NCBI RefSeq assembly: GCF_003234185.1
Contig: NZ_QKSM01000001.1
Coordinates: 1-64,000 of the forward strand
Source: Curtobacterium sp. MCSS17_008
GTDB lineage: Bacteria > Actinomycetota > Actinomycetes > Actinomycetales > Microbacteriaceae
Direction of reading: 5' to 3'
Length of the DNA stretch: 64,000 bases
Part shown: piece by piece, positions 46,948 to 55,634 of the stretch
Layout of the letters: every line of letters begins with the position of its first letter
How positions within the stretch are numbered: position 1 is the first letter of the stretch
Notes under the pieces: model-generated
Databases searched by the model: none
What the model was told of the DNA's origin: nothing
What the model saw: only the letters and a program-made list of their open reading frames with translations
Translations under genes and position numbers: made by a program

Positions 46948-47485
46948 GTCGCGTGACGCGCCGCTCACGTGCGCTGAGGTCGCACGACGCGCCGTCGGGA
47001 CACCGCGAGAGCGACCGTTCGTGCGACCGGAACGACCGGCGCGCGGCGTGTTGTGCGCACTCGTGGCGCGCCCCGTCCGTCTTGCCTTGGTCGCGCGACT
47101 TGCCGCTCATGTCCGTTGAGGTTGCGCGACGCGCCGTCGGGGCACCGCGAGAGCGATCGTTCGTGCGACCGGAACGGTCGGCGCGCGGCGTGTCGTGCGC
47201 CCGTGTGGCGTGCACCGTCCGGCTTGCCTTGGTCGCGCGACTTGCCGCTCATGTCCGCTGGGGTCGCGCGACGTGCCGTCGGGGCACCGCGAGAGCGATC
47301 GTTCGTGCGACTGGAACGGTCGGCGCGCGGCGTGTTGTGGGCCCGTGTGGCGTGCACCGTCCGGCTTGCCTTGGTCGCGCGACTTGCCGCTCATGTCCGC
47401 TGGGGTCGCGCGACGTGCCGTCGGGGCACGGCGAGAGCGACCGTCCGTGCGACCGGAAGGATCGACACGCGGCGTGTCGTGCGCC
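46948..47485. repeat. 142-bp tandem repeat array, about 3.8 copies
   Basis: Copies begin at 46948, 47090, 47232 and 47374, exactly 142 bp apart. Copies 2-4 are closely similar; copy 1 is divergent and copy 4 is cut off near 47485. Each unit holds two 10-bp palindromes of the form GTCGCGCGAC whose starts are 31 bp apart (for example 47232 and 47263), followed by TTGCCGCTC and GTGCCGTCG respectively, and later a CGAGAGCGATCGTTCGTGCGAC segment. Since 142 is not a multiple of 3 and frames differ between copies, it is not coding. It fills most of the 794-nt gap between leuA and recO, with no gene. Confidence 0.93.
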
Positions 47486-47613
47486 TCCGCACCGGCTGGT
47501 ACCTCCAGCCCGGGCGCCGGGCGCCGGGCACCGGGCCGGGGCGGACGAGCCCGTCCGGCCGACAGGACCGCCGCTCGACGGGCGGTGTCGGCGGAGCGGG
47601 GGATACTGAGGGC

Positions 47614-48447
47614 ATGCCGCTGTACCGGGACGAGTGCGTCGTGTTGCGCACCCACAAGCTCGGCGAGGCGGACCGCATCGTCACGATGCTCTCCCGGCAG
47701 CACGGCAAGATCCGGGCGGTCGCCAAGGGGGTCCGGCGCACGGCCTCGAAGTTCGGGTCGCGGCTGGAGCCCTTCATGGTCGTCGACGCCCAGTTCTACG
47801 AGGGCCGGTCGCTCGACATCGTCACGCAGGCCGAGAGCCTCGGGTCGTACGGCGCCCAGATCGTCACCGACTACGGGGCGTACACGGCGGCGAGTGCGAT
47901 GGTCGAGACCGCCGACCGCCTGAGCGAGGCCGACGCCGGGCTCCAGCAGTACCTGCTGCTCGTCGGCGCCCTGCGCTCGCTGTCCCGGCGTGAGCACGTC
48001 GTCAGCGCCACCCTCGACTCGTACCTGCTCCGGGCGATGAGCATCGCGGGCTGGGCGCCGTCGTTCGGCGACTGCGCGGTGACGGGTGAGCCCGGCCCGC
48101 ACACCGCCTTCGTCGTGCAGCTCGGCGGGGTGGTGACCGACCGGGCGGCCCCTCCCGGCACGCCGCGGCTCGACACCGACACGCTCGGGCTGCTCGGCGC
48201 GCTCCTCGCGGGCGACTGGGCGACGGTCGACGCCTCGGACGAGCGGACGCGGTCGCGCGCGTCCGGCGTGGTGGCGGCGTACGCCCAGTGGCACCTGGAA
48301 CGATCGCTCCGGTCACTGCCGCACGTCGACCGCAGCGAACACCCCGCGCCGGTCGCCCCGGCCCCGGGAGGGGTGCCGGCAGCCGTGGCCGCCACCCCGG
48401 CACCCGCGGTGCCCGTCCCGTCCGACCACGAAGGAACCCCTGCATGA
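47614..48447 (+). CDS. recO: DNA repair protein RecO
   Basis: A 277-aa recombination mediator that loads RecA through the RecFOR pathway. The N-terminal OB fold begins [24 protein letters not shown], and the central [20 protein letters not shown] is typical. The C-terminal zinc site usual in Gram-positive RecO is degenerate: [13 protein letters not shown] keeps one Cys of the first pair, and [12 protein letters not shown] has neither of the second. A Pro/Ala-rich tail ends the protein. ATG 47614 has GATACT (47602-47607) 6 nt upstream and no Shine-Dalgarno. The stop overlaps the uppS ATG. Confidence 0.92.
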   Translation: MPLYRDECVVLRTHKLGEADRIVTMLSRQHGKIRAVAKGVRRTASKFGSRLEPFMVVDAQFYEGRSLDIVTQAESLGSYGAQIVTDYGAYTAASAMVETADRLSEADAGLQQYLLLVGALRSLSRREHVVSATLDSYLLRAMSIAGWAPSFGDCAVTGEPGPHTAFVVQLGGVVTDRAAPPGTPRLDTDTLGLLGALLAGDWATVDASDERTRSRASGVVAAYAQWHLERSLRSLPHVDRSEHPAPVAPAPGGVPAAVAATPAPAVPVPSDHEGTPA

Positions 48448-49241
48448 GCCCACGCCGGTCCGCCGAGTCCGAGGCGCTGAAGCCCGTCGACTGGACGGGG
48501 GAGCAGCCGCCCGCGATCCCGGCGCAGTTCGTGCCGGAGCACGTCGCGATCGTGATGGACGGCAACGGCCGGTGGGCGAACCAGCGCGGTCTCACCCGGG
48601 TCGAGGGGCACAAGGCCGGCGAGGCCTCGCTGCTCGACGTCGTCGCGGGCGCGATCCAGATCGGCGTCAAGCACGTCTCGGCGTACGCGTTCTCGACCGA
48701 GAACTGGAAGCGCTCCCCGGACGAGGTCCGCTTCCTGATGGGTTTCAACCGCGAGGTCATCCACCGGCGTCGGGACCAGCTCCACGAGTGGGGTGTGCGG
48801 GTGCGGTGGGCCGGTCGACGGCCGAAGCTCTGGCGGAGCGTGATCGACGAGCTGCAGACCGCGGAGCGGATGACCGCGGACAACGACGTCTGCACGCTGA
48901 CGATGTGCGTGAACTACGGCGGGCGGAACGAGATCGTCGACGCCGTGCGCGGGATGGCCGAGGACGTCGCGGCCGGTCGCCTGAGGCCGAGCCAGGTGAC
49001 GGAGAAGGCCCTCGCGAAGCGGCTCTACGTGCCCGAGCTGCCCGACGTCGACCTGTTCCTCCGCAGTTCTGGGGAGCAGCGGACGTCGAACTTCATGCTG
49101 TGGCAGTCGGCGTACGCCGAGATGGTGTTCCTCGACCGGCTCTGGCCGGACTTCCGGCGCACCGACCTGTGGGCGGCGATCGAGGAGTACGCGCGCCGCG
49201 ACCGACGCTACGGCGGGGCGGTGGACGCGCCGACCGCCTGA
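48444..49241 (+). CDS. uppS: Isoprenyl diphosphate synthase (undecaprenyl/decaprenyl type)
   Basis: A 265-aa cis-prenyltransferase that adds isopentenyl units to make the polyprenyl diphosphate lipid carrier for cell-wall synthesis. The diphosphate-binding motif [12 protein letters not shown] (catalytic Asp39), [12 protein letters not shown], and the C-terminal [20 protein letters not shown] and ELxF-type region are all present. The ATG overlaps the recO stop and has AAGGAA upstream. recO-uppS coupling is common in actinobacteria. Product chain length cannot be read from sequence. Confidence 0.95.
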   Translation: MSPRRSAESEALKPVDWTGEQPPAIPAQFVPEHVAIVMDGNGRWANQRGLTRVEGHKAGEASLLDVVAGAIQIGVKHVSAYAFSTENWKRSPDEVRFLMGFNREVIHRRRDQLHEWGVRVRWAGRRPKLWRSVIDELQTAERMTADNDVCTLTMCVNYGGRNEIVDAVRGMAEDVAAGRLRPSQVTEKALAKRLYVPELPDVDLFLRSSGEQRTSNFMLWQSAYAEMVFLDRLWPDFRRTDLWAAIEEYARRDRRYGGAVDAPTA

Positions 49242-49301
49242 GGCGAGGGGGCGTACCGGGCGGCCGGCGCGCCTCCAGACCGGCTCGTCAGCACCGACCC
49301 G

Positions 49302-50213
49302 TCAGCCGAGCAGGTGGGAGACCCCTCGCACCGCGTCGAGCGCTGCACGCACGCTCGGTACCCGGTCCGCTCCACGGGCGACGACCACCTCGACCCGCCG
49401 TGCGAGCGCATCGTCGGCGGGCGTCACCACGACCCCGGGCGGGATGACGGTGGCGGTGAGCGCGAGCCGGGGGAGCAGTGCGACACCGAGGCCGGCGGCC
49501 ACGAGCCCGACGACCGCCGCGGCGTTGTCCGTCTCGAGCACGATCTCGGGCGTGAACCCGGAGGCCGCGCACGACGCGAGGAGGTGCCCCCGGCAGCGCG
49601 GACACCCGCCGATCCACCGCGCCTCGCGGAAGGCGGCGAGGTCGGCCACGCCACCGGGGAGCTCCGGTCGCGACGCCGTCACGAGCGCCAGCGGATCGCG
49701 TCCCAGCACCCGGATCGACAGGGTCTGGTCGGCCGCCGAGTCGTCCTGCGTGAAGGCGTGCGAGAACGTCAGCGCCACGTCGGCCTCACCGCGGCGGACG
49801 AGGTCGATCGCCTCGGGTGGTTCGGCCTCGACGTAGGAGGTCACGACGCCCGGACTGCTCTCCGCCATCGCGGCGAGCACCGGTGGGACGAGCGTCGACG
49901 ACGCACTCGGGAACCCCGCGAGGCGCACCCGTCCGCGGGCGAGGCCGCCCACGGCGTCGAGGTCCTCACGCGCGGCGGCGAGGGCGGCCTCGACGTGCAG
50001 GGCGTGGTCCGCGAGCACCCGTCCCGACTCCGTCAGCGTCGCACCGCGGCCGCCGCGGAGCACCAGGTCGTGCCCGAGCCGCTGCTCCGCCCGCGCCAGC
50101 AGCTGGCTGACGGCGGGCTGGCTGTACCCGAGCGCCGCGGCCGCACGGCTGATCGACCCGCCGTCCCGGACGGCGAGCAGGACCCGGAGCAGCTGCGGTT
50201 CGATCGTCTCCAC
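49302..50213 (-). CDS. LysR-family transcriptional regulator
   Basis: A 303-aa regulator. An N-terminal winged helix-turn-helix (about 5-65, with GSISRAAAALGYSQPAVSQLLARAEQRLG) is followed by a linker helix and a periplasmic-binding-like effector domain. It carries an unusual CPRCRGHLLASC cluster (three Cys in 12 residues) near 205, which might sense a redox or metal signal. GTG start; minus-strand TAACAT (50225-50220) is 6 nt upstream. It is divergent from the class V aminotransferase at 50284, its likely target. Confidence 0.88.
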   Translation of the reverse strand: METIEPQLLRVLLAVRDGGSISRAAAALGYSQPAVSQLLARAEQRLGHDLVLRGGRGATLTESGRVLADHALHVEAALAAAREDLDAVGGLARGRVRLAGFPSASSTLVPPVLAAMAESSPGVVTSYVEAEPPEAIDLVRRGEADVALTFSHAFTQDDSAADQTLSIRVLGRDPLALVTASRPELPGGVADLAAFREARWIGGCPRCRGHLLASCAASGFTPEIVLETDNAAAVVGLVAAGLGVALLPRLALTATVIPPGVVVTPADDALARRVEVVVARGADRVPSVRAALDAVRGVSHLLG

Positions 50214-50283
50214 AACGCGATGTTATGGGACCGAGAAGAAGTCTGGCCTGGTGTGATGCCCGCTGGCAGCCGACGCTGGGGGC
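50214..50283. promoter_or_regulatory. Divergent promoter region, LysR / class V aminotransferase
   Basis: Seventy bases separate the two starts. Minus-strand TAACAT (50225-50220) and plus-strand GACGCT (50272-50277) lie 6 nt from their start codons. Both genes therefore appear leaderless, and a LysR dimer bound in between could affect both. No clear T-N11-A palindrome stands out. Confidence 0.4.
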
Positions 50284-51333
50284 ATGGACTCCTTCGTCGA
50301 CGGCTCGGGCTACCTCGCGGCGTGCACCGCCGGCCTCCCCACGCAGCGCACGCTCGCGGCGCAGCGTGCAGACCTCGACGCGTGGTCGCGTGCCGAGAGC
50401 TCACCGGCGACGTACGGCGCCCTGGTCGAGGAGGGGCGGTCCCTGTTCGCCGGGATCGTCGACGTCGATCCCGCGCGGGTGGCCACCGGGTCGCAGACCT
50501 CGGCGATGGTGGCGGTCGTCGCCGCCTCGCTCCCGGACGGCGCCGAGGTCGTCGTGCCGGACGGCGACTTCAGCTCGGTCGTCTTCCCCTTCCTCGCCCA
50601 GGCCCACCGGGGCGTCACCGTGCGGAGCGTCCCGCTCGACCGCTTGGCCGACGCGGTCCGCCCCGGCACCGCGCTCGTCGCCTGGTCGGCGGTGCAGTCC
50701 GCGACGGGCGTGGTCACCGACCCCTCGGACGTCCTCGACGCGGCCCGCGCGGTCGGCGCCGCCACCCTCTGCGACCTCACCCAGGCGGCGGGCGTGCTCC
50801 CGGTGTCCGCGGCACCCTTCGACGTGACCGTCACCCACGCGTACAAGTGGCTGTGCGCTCCACGCGGGGTCGCCTTCGCGACCTTCTCCGACGCGGCGCT
50901 CGAGCGGCTCCGCCCCGTGCAGGCGGGCTGGTACGCGGGCGAGAACGTCTGGTCCTCCTGCTACGGCCCCGACATGCGGCTCGCCGCCGACGCCCGACGC
51001 TTCGACGTCTCCCCGGCCTGGCAGGCGTGGCCCGGGGCGGTCGCCGCACTGCGACACGTGGCGTCCGTCGATGCGGGGTCGGCCTGGAGGCACGCCACCC
51101 GACTCACGGACCGGCTCGCCGATGCGCTCGGTACAGCGCGGAGCGGGCAGGCGATCACGACCTTCCCGGACCCGGACGGTGCCGCGCTGCGCGCGCTCTC
51201 GGCAGCCGGGGTGACGGCGAGCGGTCGTGCCGGCCGGCTGCGGCTGGCGTTCCACCTCTGGAACGAGGACGCCGACGTGGACCGGGTGGTCGAGGTACTG
51301 GGGGACACGACCGCGTTCCGACCGGTGGACTGA
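50284..51333 (+). CDS. Class V aminotransferase-like PLP enzyme
   Basis: A 349-aa fold-type I PLP enzyme of the class V group (kynureninase, cysteine desulfurase, isopenicillin-epimerase-like). PLP lysine is Lys188 in [15 protein letters not shown]. Asp164 and Gln167 in CDLTQAAG contact the cofactor. [12 protein letters not shown] at about 69-80 forms the phosphate loop. Reaction unknown: no kynurenine-pathway or Fe-S genes adjoin. It is shorter than kynureninases (about 400). Divergent from the LysR gene, which suggests substrate-induced control. Confidence 0.85.
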   Translation: MDSFVDGSGYLAACTAGLPTQRTLAAQRADLDAWSRAESSPATYGALVEEGRSLFAGIVDVDPARVATGSQTSAMVAVVAASLPDGAEVVVPDGDFSSVVFPFLAQAHRGVTVRSVPLDRLADAVRPGTALVAWSAVQSATGVVTDPSDVLDAARAVGAATLCDLTQAAGVLPVSAAPFDVTVTHAYKWLCAPRGVAFATFSDAALERLRPVQAGWYAGENVWSSCYGPDMRLAADARRFDVSPAWQAWPGAVAALRHVASVDAGSAWRHATRLTDRLADALGTARSGQAITTFPDPDGAALRALSAAGVTASGRAGRLRLAFHLWNEDADVDRVVEVLGDTTAFRPVD

Positions 51334-51445
51334 TCCGGCGTTCACAGGTCCGGACACCCGTGCCGACCGCGTCGGGCGGGCCGGTACGCTTGCCCGGTAC
51401 CGTTCCCGCACCGGGCACCCAGTCCGGCGACCACAGGAGTCCCCC

Positions 51446-52831
51446 TTGGCACAGTCCTCCCGTCTCGACAGCGTCATCGCCCTGGCCAAGGGCCGTGGCT
51501 TCGTCTTCCAGTCGGGGGAGATCTACGGTGGATCCCGCTCCGCCTGGGACTACGGGCCCCTGGGCGTCGAGCTCAAGGAGAACATCAAGCGCCAGTGGTG
51601 GCAGCGGTTCGTCCGTGGCCGCGGCGACATGGTCGGCCTCGACTCCGCCGTCATCCTGCCGCGCAAGGTGTGGGAGGCCTCCGGGCACGTCGCGACCTTC
51701 ACCGACCCGCTCGTCGAGTGCCTCCACTGCCACCACCGCTTCCGTGCCGACCACCTGGAGGAGGCGTTCGAGGCGAAGAAGGGCCGGAAGCCCGAGGGTG
51801 GGCTGACCGAGGTCCCGTGCCCGAACTGCGGTACCCGCGGTGAGTGGACCGAGCCCCGTGAGTTCTCCGGCATGCTCAAGACCTACCTCGGCCCGGTCGA
51901 GTCCGAAGAGGGCCTGAACTTCCTCCGCCCCGAGACGGCGCAGGGCATCTTCGTCGACTTCGCGCAGGTCGTGACGACGAGCCGCATGAAGCCCCCGTTC
52001 GGCATCGGTCAGGTCGGCAAGGCGTTCCGCAACGAGATCACGCCCGGCAACTTCATCTTCCGGACCCGCGAGTTCGAGCAGATGGAGATCGAGTACTTCG
52101 TGCCGCCGGCGGACGTCGACGAGCACTACGAGCGGTGGATCGCCGACTCGGTCGCGTTCTTCACCGACCTCGGCATCGACCCGGAGAACCTGCGCCGTTT
52201 CGACGTGCCCGACGGCGAGCGCGCGCACTACTCCGACGCCACGGCCGACATCGAGTACCGCTTCGGCTTCGCCGGCTCCGAGTGGGGCGAGCTCATGGGC
52301 GTCGCGAACCGCACCGACTTCGACCTGTCGAACCACATCGAGGCGTCCGGCAAGGACCTGCGGTTCTTCGACCAGGCCGCCAACGAGAAGTACGTGCCGT
52401 ACGTCATCGAGCCGTCGTTCGGTCTCACCCGGGCGCTCATGGCGTTCCTGCTCGACGCGTACCACGAGGACGAGGCACCGAACGCGAAGGGCGGCGTCGA
52501 CAAGCGCACGGTCCTGCGCCTCGACCCGCGTCTGGCGCCCGTCAAGGCCGCGGTGCTGCCGCTGTCCCGCAACGAGCAGCTGTCGCCCGTCGCCCGCGGC
52601 CTCGCCGACGACCTGCGGAAGTACTGGAACGTGGACTTCGACGACGCCGGTGCGATCGGGCGCCGCTACCGTCGCCACGACGAGATCGGCACCCCGTTCT
52701 GCATCACGGTCGACTTCGACACCCTCGACGACAAGGCCGTGACGGTGCGCGAGCGCGACACCATGTCGCAGGAGCGCGTCTCGCTCGACCAGCTGCAGGG
52801 CTACCTGGCACAGCGGCTGCTCGGCGCCTAG
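51446..52831 (+). CDS. glyS: Glycyl-tRNA synthetase (alpha2 type)
   Basis: A 461-aa class II synthetase charging tRNA-Gly. Motif 1 region [20 protein letters not shown], a zinc-like insertion with CLHCHHRF and [10 protein letters not shown] (CxxC pairs), motif 2 [19 protein letters not shown], motif 3 [11 protein letters not shown], and the C-terminal anticodon domain are all present. TTG 51446 is the start, with CAGGAG 6 nt upstream and the usual N-terminus. A 7-bp hairpin (51392-51398 with 51410-51416) lies upstream; I see no T-box. Its name is given as glyS in most actinobacteria (glyQS type elsewhere). Confidence 0.95.
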   Translation: MAQSSRLDSVIALAKGRGFVFQSGEIYGGSRSAWDYGPLGVELKENIKRQWWQRFVRGRGDMVGLDSAVILPRKVWEASGHVATFTDPLVECLHCHHRFRADHLEEAFEAKKGRKPEGGLTEVPCPNCGTRGEWTEPREFSGMLKTYLGPVESEEGLNFLRPETAQGIFVDFAQVVTTSRMKPPFGIGQVGKAFRNEITPGNFIFRTREFEQMEIEYFVPPADVDEHYERWIADSVAFFTDLGIDPENLRRFDVPDGERAHYSDATADIEYRFGFAGSEWGELMGVANRTDFDLSNHIEASGKDLRFFDQAANEKYVPYVIEPSFGLTRALMAFLLDAYHEDEAPNAKGGVDKRTVLRLDPRLAPVKAAVLPLSRNEQLSPVARGLADDLRKYWNVDFDDAGAIGRRYRRHDEIGTPFCITVDFDTLDDKAVTVRERDTMSQERVSLDQLQGYLAQRLLGA

Positions 52832-52858
52832 CGCGCCCGCCGCTCGGCCAGAAGCGCC

Positions 52859-52918
52859 GAACACCGGTGTCCCCGGAAGACACCGGTGTTCACGGGAGAC
52901 ACCCGCGTATCCGGGTGT
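52859..52918. terminator. Double hairpin after glyS with ACACCGGTG repeats
   Basis: A 13-bp perfect stem (52859-52871 with 52879-52891, 7-nt loop) is followed by a 7-bp stem (52899-52905 with 52912-52918). ACACCGGTG recurs a third time at about 52930. A terminator for glyS is likely. Confidence 0.78.
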
Positions 52919-53021
52919 TCGACACGTGGACACCGGTGCCTTCGTCACCTGTCCCACCGCGGGGCCGCGCAGCTGCGGCGCGGCGTGGAATAGGGTCGGC
53001 GCGGTCCGGCTTCCACCCGAC

Positions 53022-53756
53022 ATGAACGATTCCGTGAAGGTCGATGTCTGGTCGGACATCGCGTGTCCCTGGTGCTACATCGGCAAGCGGAAGTTCGAGG
53101 CCGGCGTCGCCGCCTTCGCGGCGTCCCCCGAGGCGCAGCCGGTGGAGGTCGAGTACCACTCCTTCGAGCTGAGCCCGGACACCCCCGTCGACTTCGAGGG
53201 CACCGAGGCCGAGTTCCTCTCGCAGCACAAGGGACTGCCCGTGCAGCAAGCCCAGCAGATGATCGACCTGGTCGCCGGCATCGCCGCGACCGTGGGCCTG
53301 CGCTACGACTACGACGCCCTGCGTCACACGAACACCGTCAAGGCGCACCAGGTCATCCACCTCGCCAAGCAGCACGGCAAGCAGCTCGAGATGGTCGAGC
53401 GGCTGTTCACCGCCTACTTCGAGCGTGGGGAGCACGTCGGGCAGGACGAGTCGCTGGCGGACCTCGGCGCGTCGGTCGGGTTGGACCGCGACGAAGTCCT
53501 CGCGACGCTGCGCGACGACGCGCAGCTCGCCGCCGTCCGTGCCGACCAGGCGCAGGCGCAGGCGTTCGGTGTCAACGGGGTGCCGTTCTTCGTCATCGAC
53601 GGCAAGTACGGCGTCTCCGGTGCGCAGGACCCGACGGCCTTCGAGCAGGTGCTCCGCCAGGTCGTCGCGCTGCGCGACACCACTCCCGAGGAGCTCGCGG
53701 AACGGCAGCAGCGCGCCGCGGACGACGCGGCAGCGGACGCGGAGGCGACCCGGTGA
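53022..53756 (+). CDS. DsbA-family (FrnE-like) dithiol oxidoreductase
   Basis: A 244-aa thioredoxin-fold protein of the FrnE/2-hydroxychromene-isomerase-like DsbA subgroup. The active site CPWC is Cys15-Cys18, the cis-Pro loop is GVNGVPFFVI, and a helical insertion occupies about 70-165. No signal peptide, so it is cytosolic, unlike classical DsbA. It may act in thiol or oxidative stress repair. A -10-like TAGGGT lies at 52991-52996, giving a short leader. The last bases overlap a 55-codon ORF containing a CxxxxC pair. Confidence 0.88.
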   Translation: MNDSVKVDVWSDIACPWCYIGKRKFEAGVAAFAASPEAQPVEVEYHSFELSPDTPVDFEGTEAEFLSQHKGLPVQQAQQMIDLVAGIAATVGLRYDYDALRHTNTVKAHQVIHLAKQHGKQLEMVERLFTAYFERGEHVGQDESLADLGASVGLDRDEVLATLRDDAQLAAVRADQAQAQAFGVNGVPFFVIDGKYGVSGAQDPTAFEQVLRQVVALRDTTPEELAERQQRAADDAAADAEATR

Positions 53757-53920
53757 CGGGCGCGACGACCGGACCGGTCGACCCGGGCCTCCAGGCCGAC
53801 GGTCGGGAGGCGCGCCCCGCCCTCCTGACGCTCGTCACGCCCGGTGCGGCGCCCGTCTGCGAGGGCGACAGCTGCTTCGTCCCGGGTGCCGAGGGGGACT
53901 GGAGCGAGGTCCCCGACTGA
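53753..53920 (+). CDS. Small 55-aa protein with CxxxxC motif, coupled to FrnE-like gene
   Basis: Begins at a GTG overlapping the preceding stop (GTGA), so it is read by coupled translation. The 55-residue product is acidic at its C-terminus and contains LLTLVTPGAAPVCEGDSCFV, with two cysteines four residues apart. It could be a redox partner or substrate of the CPWC protein upstream. The first half is encoded over a GGTCGGGAGGCGCG repeat-like stretch (53801-53816). I do not recognise a named family. It converges with ybaK. Confidence 0.6.
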   Translation: MTGATTGPVDPGLQADGREARPALLTLVTPGAAPVCEGDSCFVPGAEGDWSEVPD

Positions 53921-53931
53921 GGGCGTCCGTC

Positions 53932-54414
53932 CTAGCGGACGGGCTCCTCGTCGGTGATGTCCGCGACGGTCGCGTCGTACGCCGCCACGAGCGCGTCACC
54001 GTCGACGAAGGCGCTCGCGCCGTGGCGACCCGCACCGAGTGCGATGCGGCGGCCGAGCACCCGCTCGTCGGCGTAGACCGGCAGGCCGCCGGTCGCACCG
54101 ATCGGGGTGATGGTGCCACGCTCGTAGCCCGAGGCCTCGAGTGCGGTGGCGGCGTCGGGCATCGAGAGCTTGTTCACGCCGACGACGGTGCGGAGCTTCT
54201 TCCAGGCGATGCTGCGGCCGCCCGGCACGAGCGCGAGCAGGAACCCGCCGTCGTGCCGCTTCACGACGAGGGTCTTCACGATGTCGGCGGGCTCGATGCC
54301 GAGCAGGCTGGCGGCGCCCTCGAGCGAGTCGGCGGCGGGACGCTCGACGACGTCCACCGAGAGCCCTCGCGCGGCGGCGTCGGCGTCGAACCGGGCGATG
54401 GCGGAGTCGGTCAT
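53932..54414 (-). CDS. YbaK/EbsC-family aminoacyl-tRNA deacylase
   Basis: A 160-aa trans-editing protein of the YbaK/ProX type that hydrolyses mischarged tRNAs such as Cys- or Ala-tRNA-Pro. ADIVKTLVVKRHDGGFLLALVPG and the GGRSIAWKKLRTVVGVNKLSM stretch with catalytic Lys, then ATGGLPVYADERVL, follow the family. The ATG has minus-strand TAGCGT (54427-54422) 7 nt upstream and no Shine-Dalgarno, another leaderless candidate. It is divergent from dusB. Confidence 0.9.
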   Translation of the reverse strand: MTDSAIARFDADAAARGLSVDVVERPAADSLEGAASLLGIEPADIVKTLVVKRHDGGFLLALVPGGRSIAWKKLRTVVGVNKLSMPDAATALEASGYERGTITPIGATGGLPVYADERVLGRRIALGAGRHGASAFVDGDALVAAYDATVADITDEEPVR

Positions 54415-54461
54415 GTGGAGAACGCTACCGGCGCGGACACGCGTGGGAGAATGAAGGACGT

Positions 54462-55634
54462 ATGACGATCACCGACGCGCCCAGCACGGCGCCCCGCACA
54501 GCGAAGCCCCTGCGCATCGGCCCCATCGAGGTCGAAGCGCCGGTCGTGCTCGCACCGATGGCGGGCATCACGAACATGGCCTACCGCCGGCTCTGCCGCG
54601 AGTACGGCGCCGGTCTCTACGTCTGCGAGATGATCACCTCGCGCGCGCTGGTCGAACGCACGCCGGTGTCGATGCAGCTCATCCAGCACCACGAGTCGGA
54701 GACGCCGCGGTCCATCCAGCTGTACGGCGTCGAGCCGAACACCGTGGCCGAGGCCGCGACGATCCTGGTGGGCGAGGACCGCGCCGACCACATCGACCTC
54801 AACTTCGGGTGCCCGGTGCCGAAGGTCACGCGGAAGGGCGGGGGAGCGGCCCTGCCGTGGAAGCTCGACCTGTTCCAGGACCTCGTCACGAAGACGGTCA
54901 AGGCCGCGGGTGACGTCCCGGTCACGGTGAAGATGCGCAAGGGGATCGACGCCGACCACCTGACCTACCTCGATGCGGCGCGGATCGCCCGCGATGCCGG
55001 TGTCGCCGCGATCTCGCTGCACGCCCGCACCGCGAACGAGCACTACTCGGGGCACGCGGACTGGTCCGCGATCGCCACGCTGAAGGAAGCGATCACGGAC
55101 ATCCCGGTCCTCGGCAACGGCGACATCTGGTCCGCTGCCGACGCCCTCCGCATGGTCGACGAGACCGGCTGCGACGGCGTCGTGGTCGGCCGCGGGTGTC
55201 TCGGGCGGCCCTGGCTGTTCGGCGACCTCGCGGCGGCGTTCCGGGGTGAGGACGTCCGGGCGATGCCGTCCCTGGGCGACGTCGCGACCGCGTTCCGTCG
55301 GCACGCCGAGCTGCTCGTCGAGTTCTTCGGGTCCGAGGACCACGGGTGCCGCGACGCCCGGAAGCACGTGTCCTGGTACTTCAAGGGGTACCCGATCGGC
55401 GGCGACGTCCGCTCGGCGCTCTCGATGGCCTCGAGCCTGCAGGAGATCGACGACCTGCTCGGACAGCTCGACTGGTCGGCTCCGTACCCGGGTGCCGACG
55501 TCGAGGGACCGCGTGGCCGCGCCGGACACCCGAAGCGGACGGCGCTGCCGGACCGCTGGCTCGAGTCGCGCGACGTCGACGCCGAGTTCCGCAAGGTCCT
55601 CGCCGCCGCCGAGCTGCACCACAGCGGCGGATGA
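54462..55634 (+). CDS. dusB: tRNA-dihydrouridine synthase
   Basis: A 390-aa FMN enzyme reducing uridines to dihydrouridine in tRNA. The FMN barrel starts APVVLAPMAGITNMAYRRL, catalytic Cys117 lies in LNFGCPVPKVTRKGGG, and SLHARTANEHYSGHADW and GNGDIW are FMN/substrate motifs. The C-terminal tRNA-binding domain is intact. The ATG has AAGGA 4-8 nt upstream. The stop overlaps the dgt ATG. dusB versus another Dus paralogue name is by actinobacterial convention. Confidence 0.92.
   Translation: MTITDAPSTAPRTAKPLRIGPIEVEAPVVLAPMAGITNMAYRRLCREYGAGLYVCEMITSRALVERTPVSMQLIQHHESETPRSIQLYGVEPNTVAEAATILVGEDRADHIDLNFGCPVPKVTRKGGGAALPWKLDLFQDLVTKTVKAAGDVPVTVKMRKGIDADHLTYLDAARIARDAGVAAISLHARTANEHYSGHADWSAIATLKEAITDIPVLGNGDIWSAADALRMVDETGCDGVVVGRGCLGRPWLFGDLAAAFRGEDVRAMPSLGDVATAFRRHAELLVEFFGSEDHGCRDARKHVSWYFKGYPIGGDVRSALSMASSLQEIDDLLGQLDWSAPYPGADVEGPRGRAGHPKRTALPDRWLESRDVDAEFRKVLAAAELHHSGG

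Noticed and set aside
46965-47357. Open frame inside the tandem repeats with internal similarity (130 codons, minus strand)
   Set aside because: The internal similarity comes only from the DNA repeats. The 142-bp period shifts frame each copy, so no repeated protein is conserved.
46948-47485. Possible CRISPR array
   Set aside because: Units are directly abutting 142-bp tandem repeats without unique spacers, and no cas gene is in the window.
51334-51445. T-box or glycine riboswitch upstream of glyS
   Set aside because: Only a 7-bp hairpin is present. There is no T-box sequence, specifier-loop architecture or room for a riboswitch.
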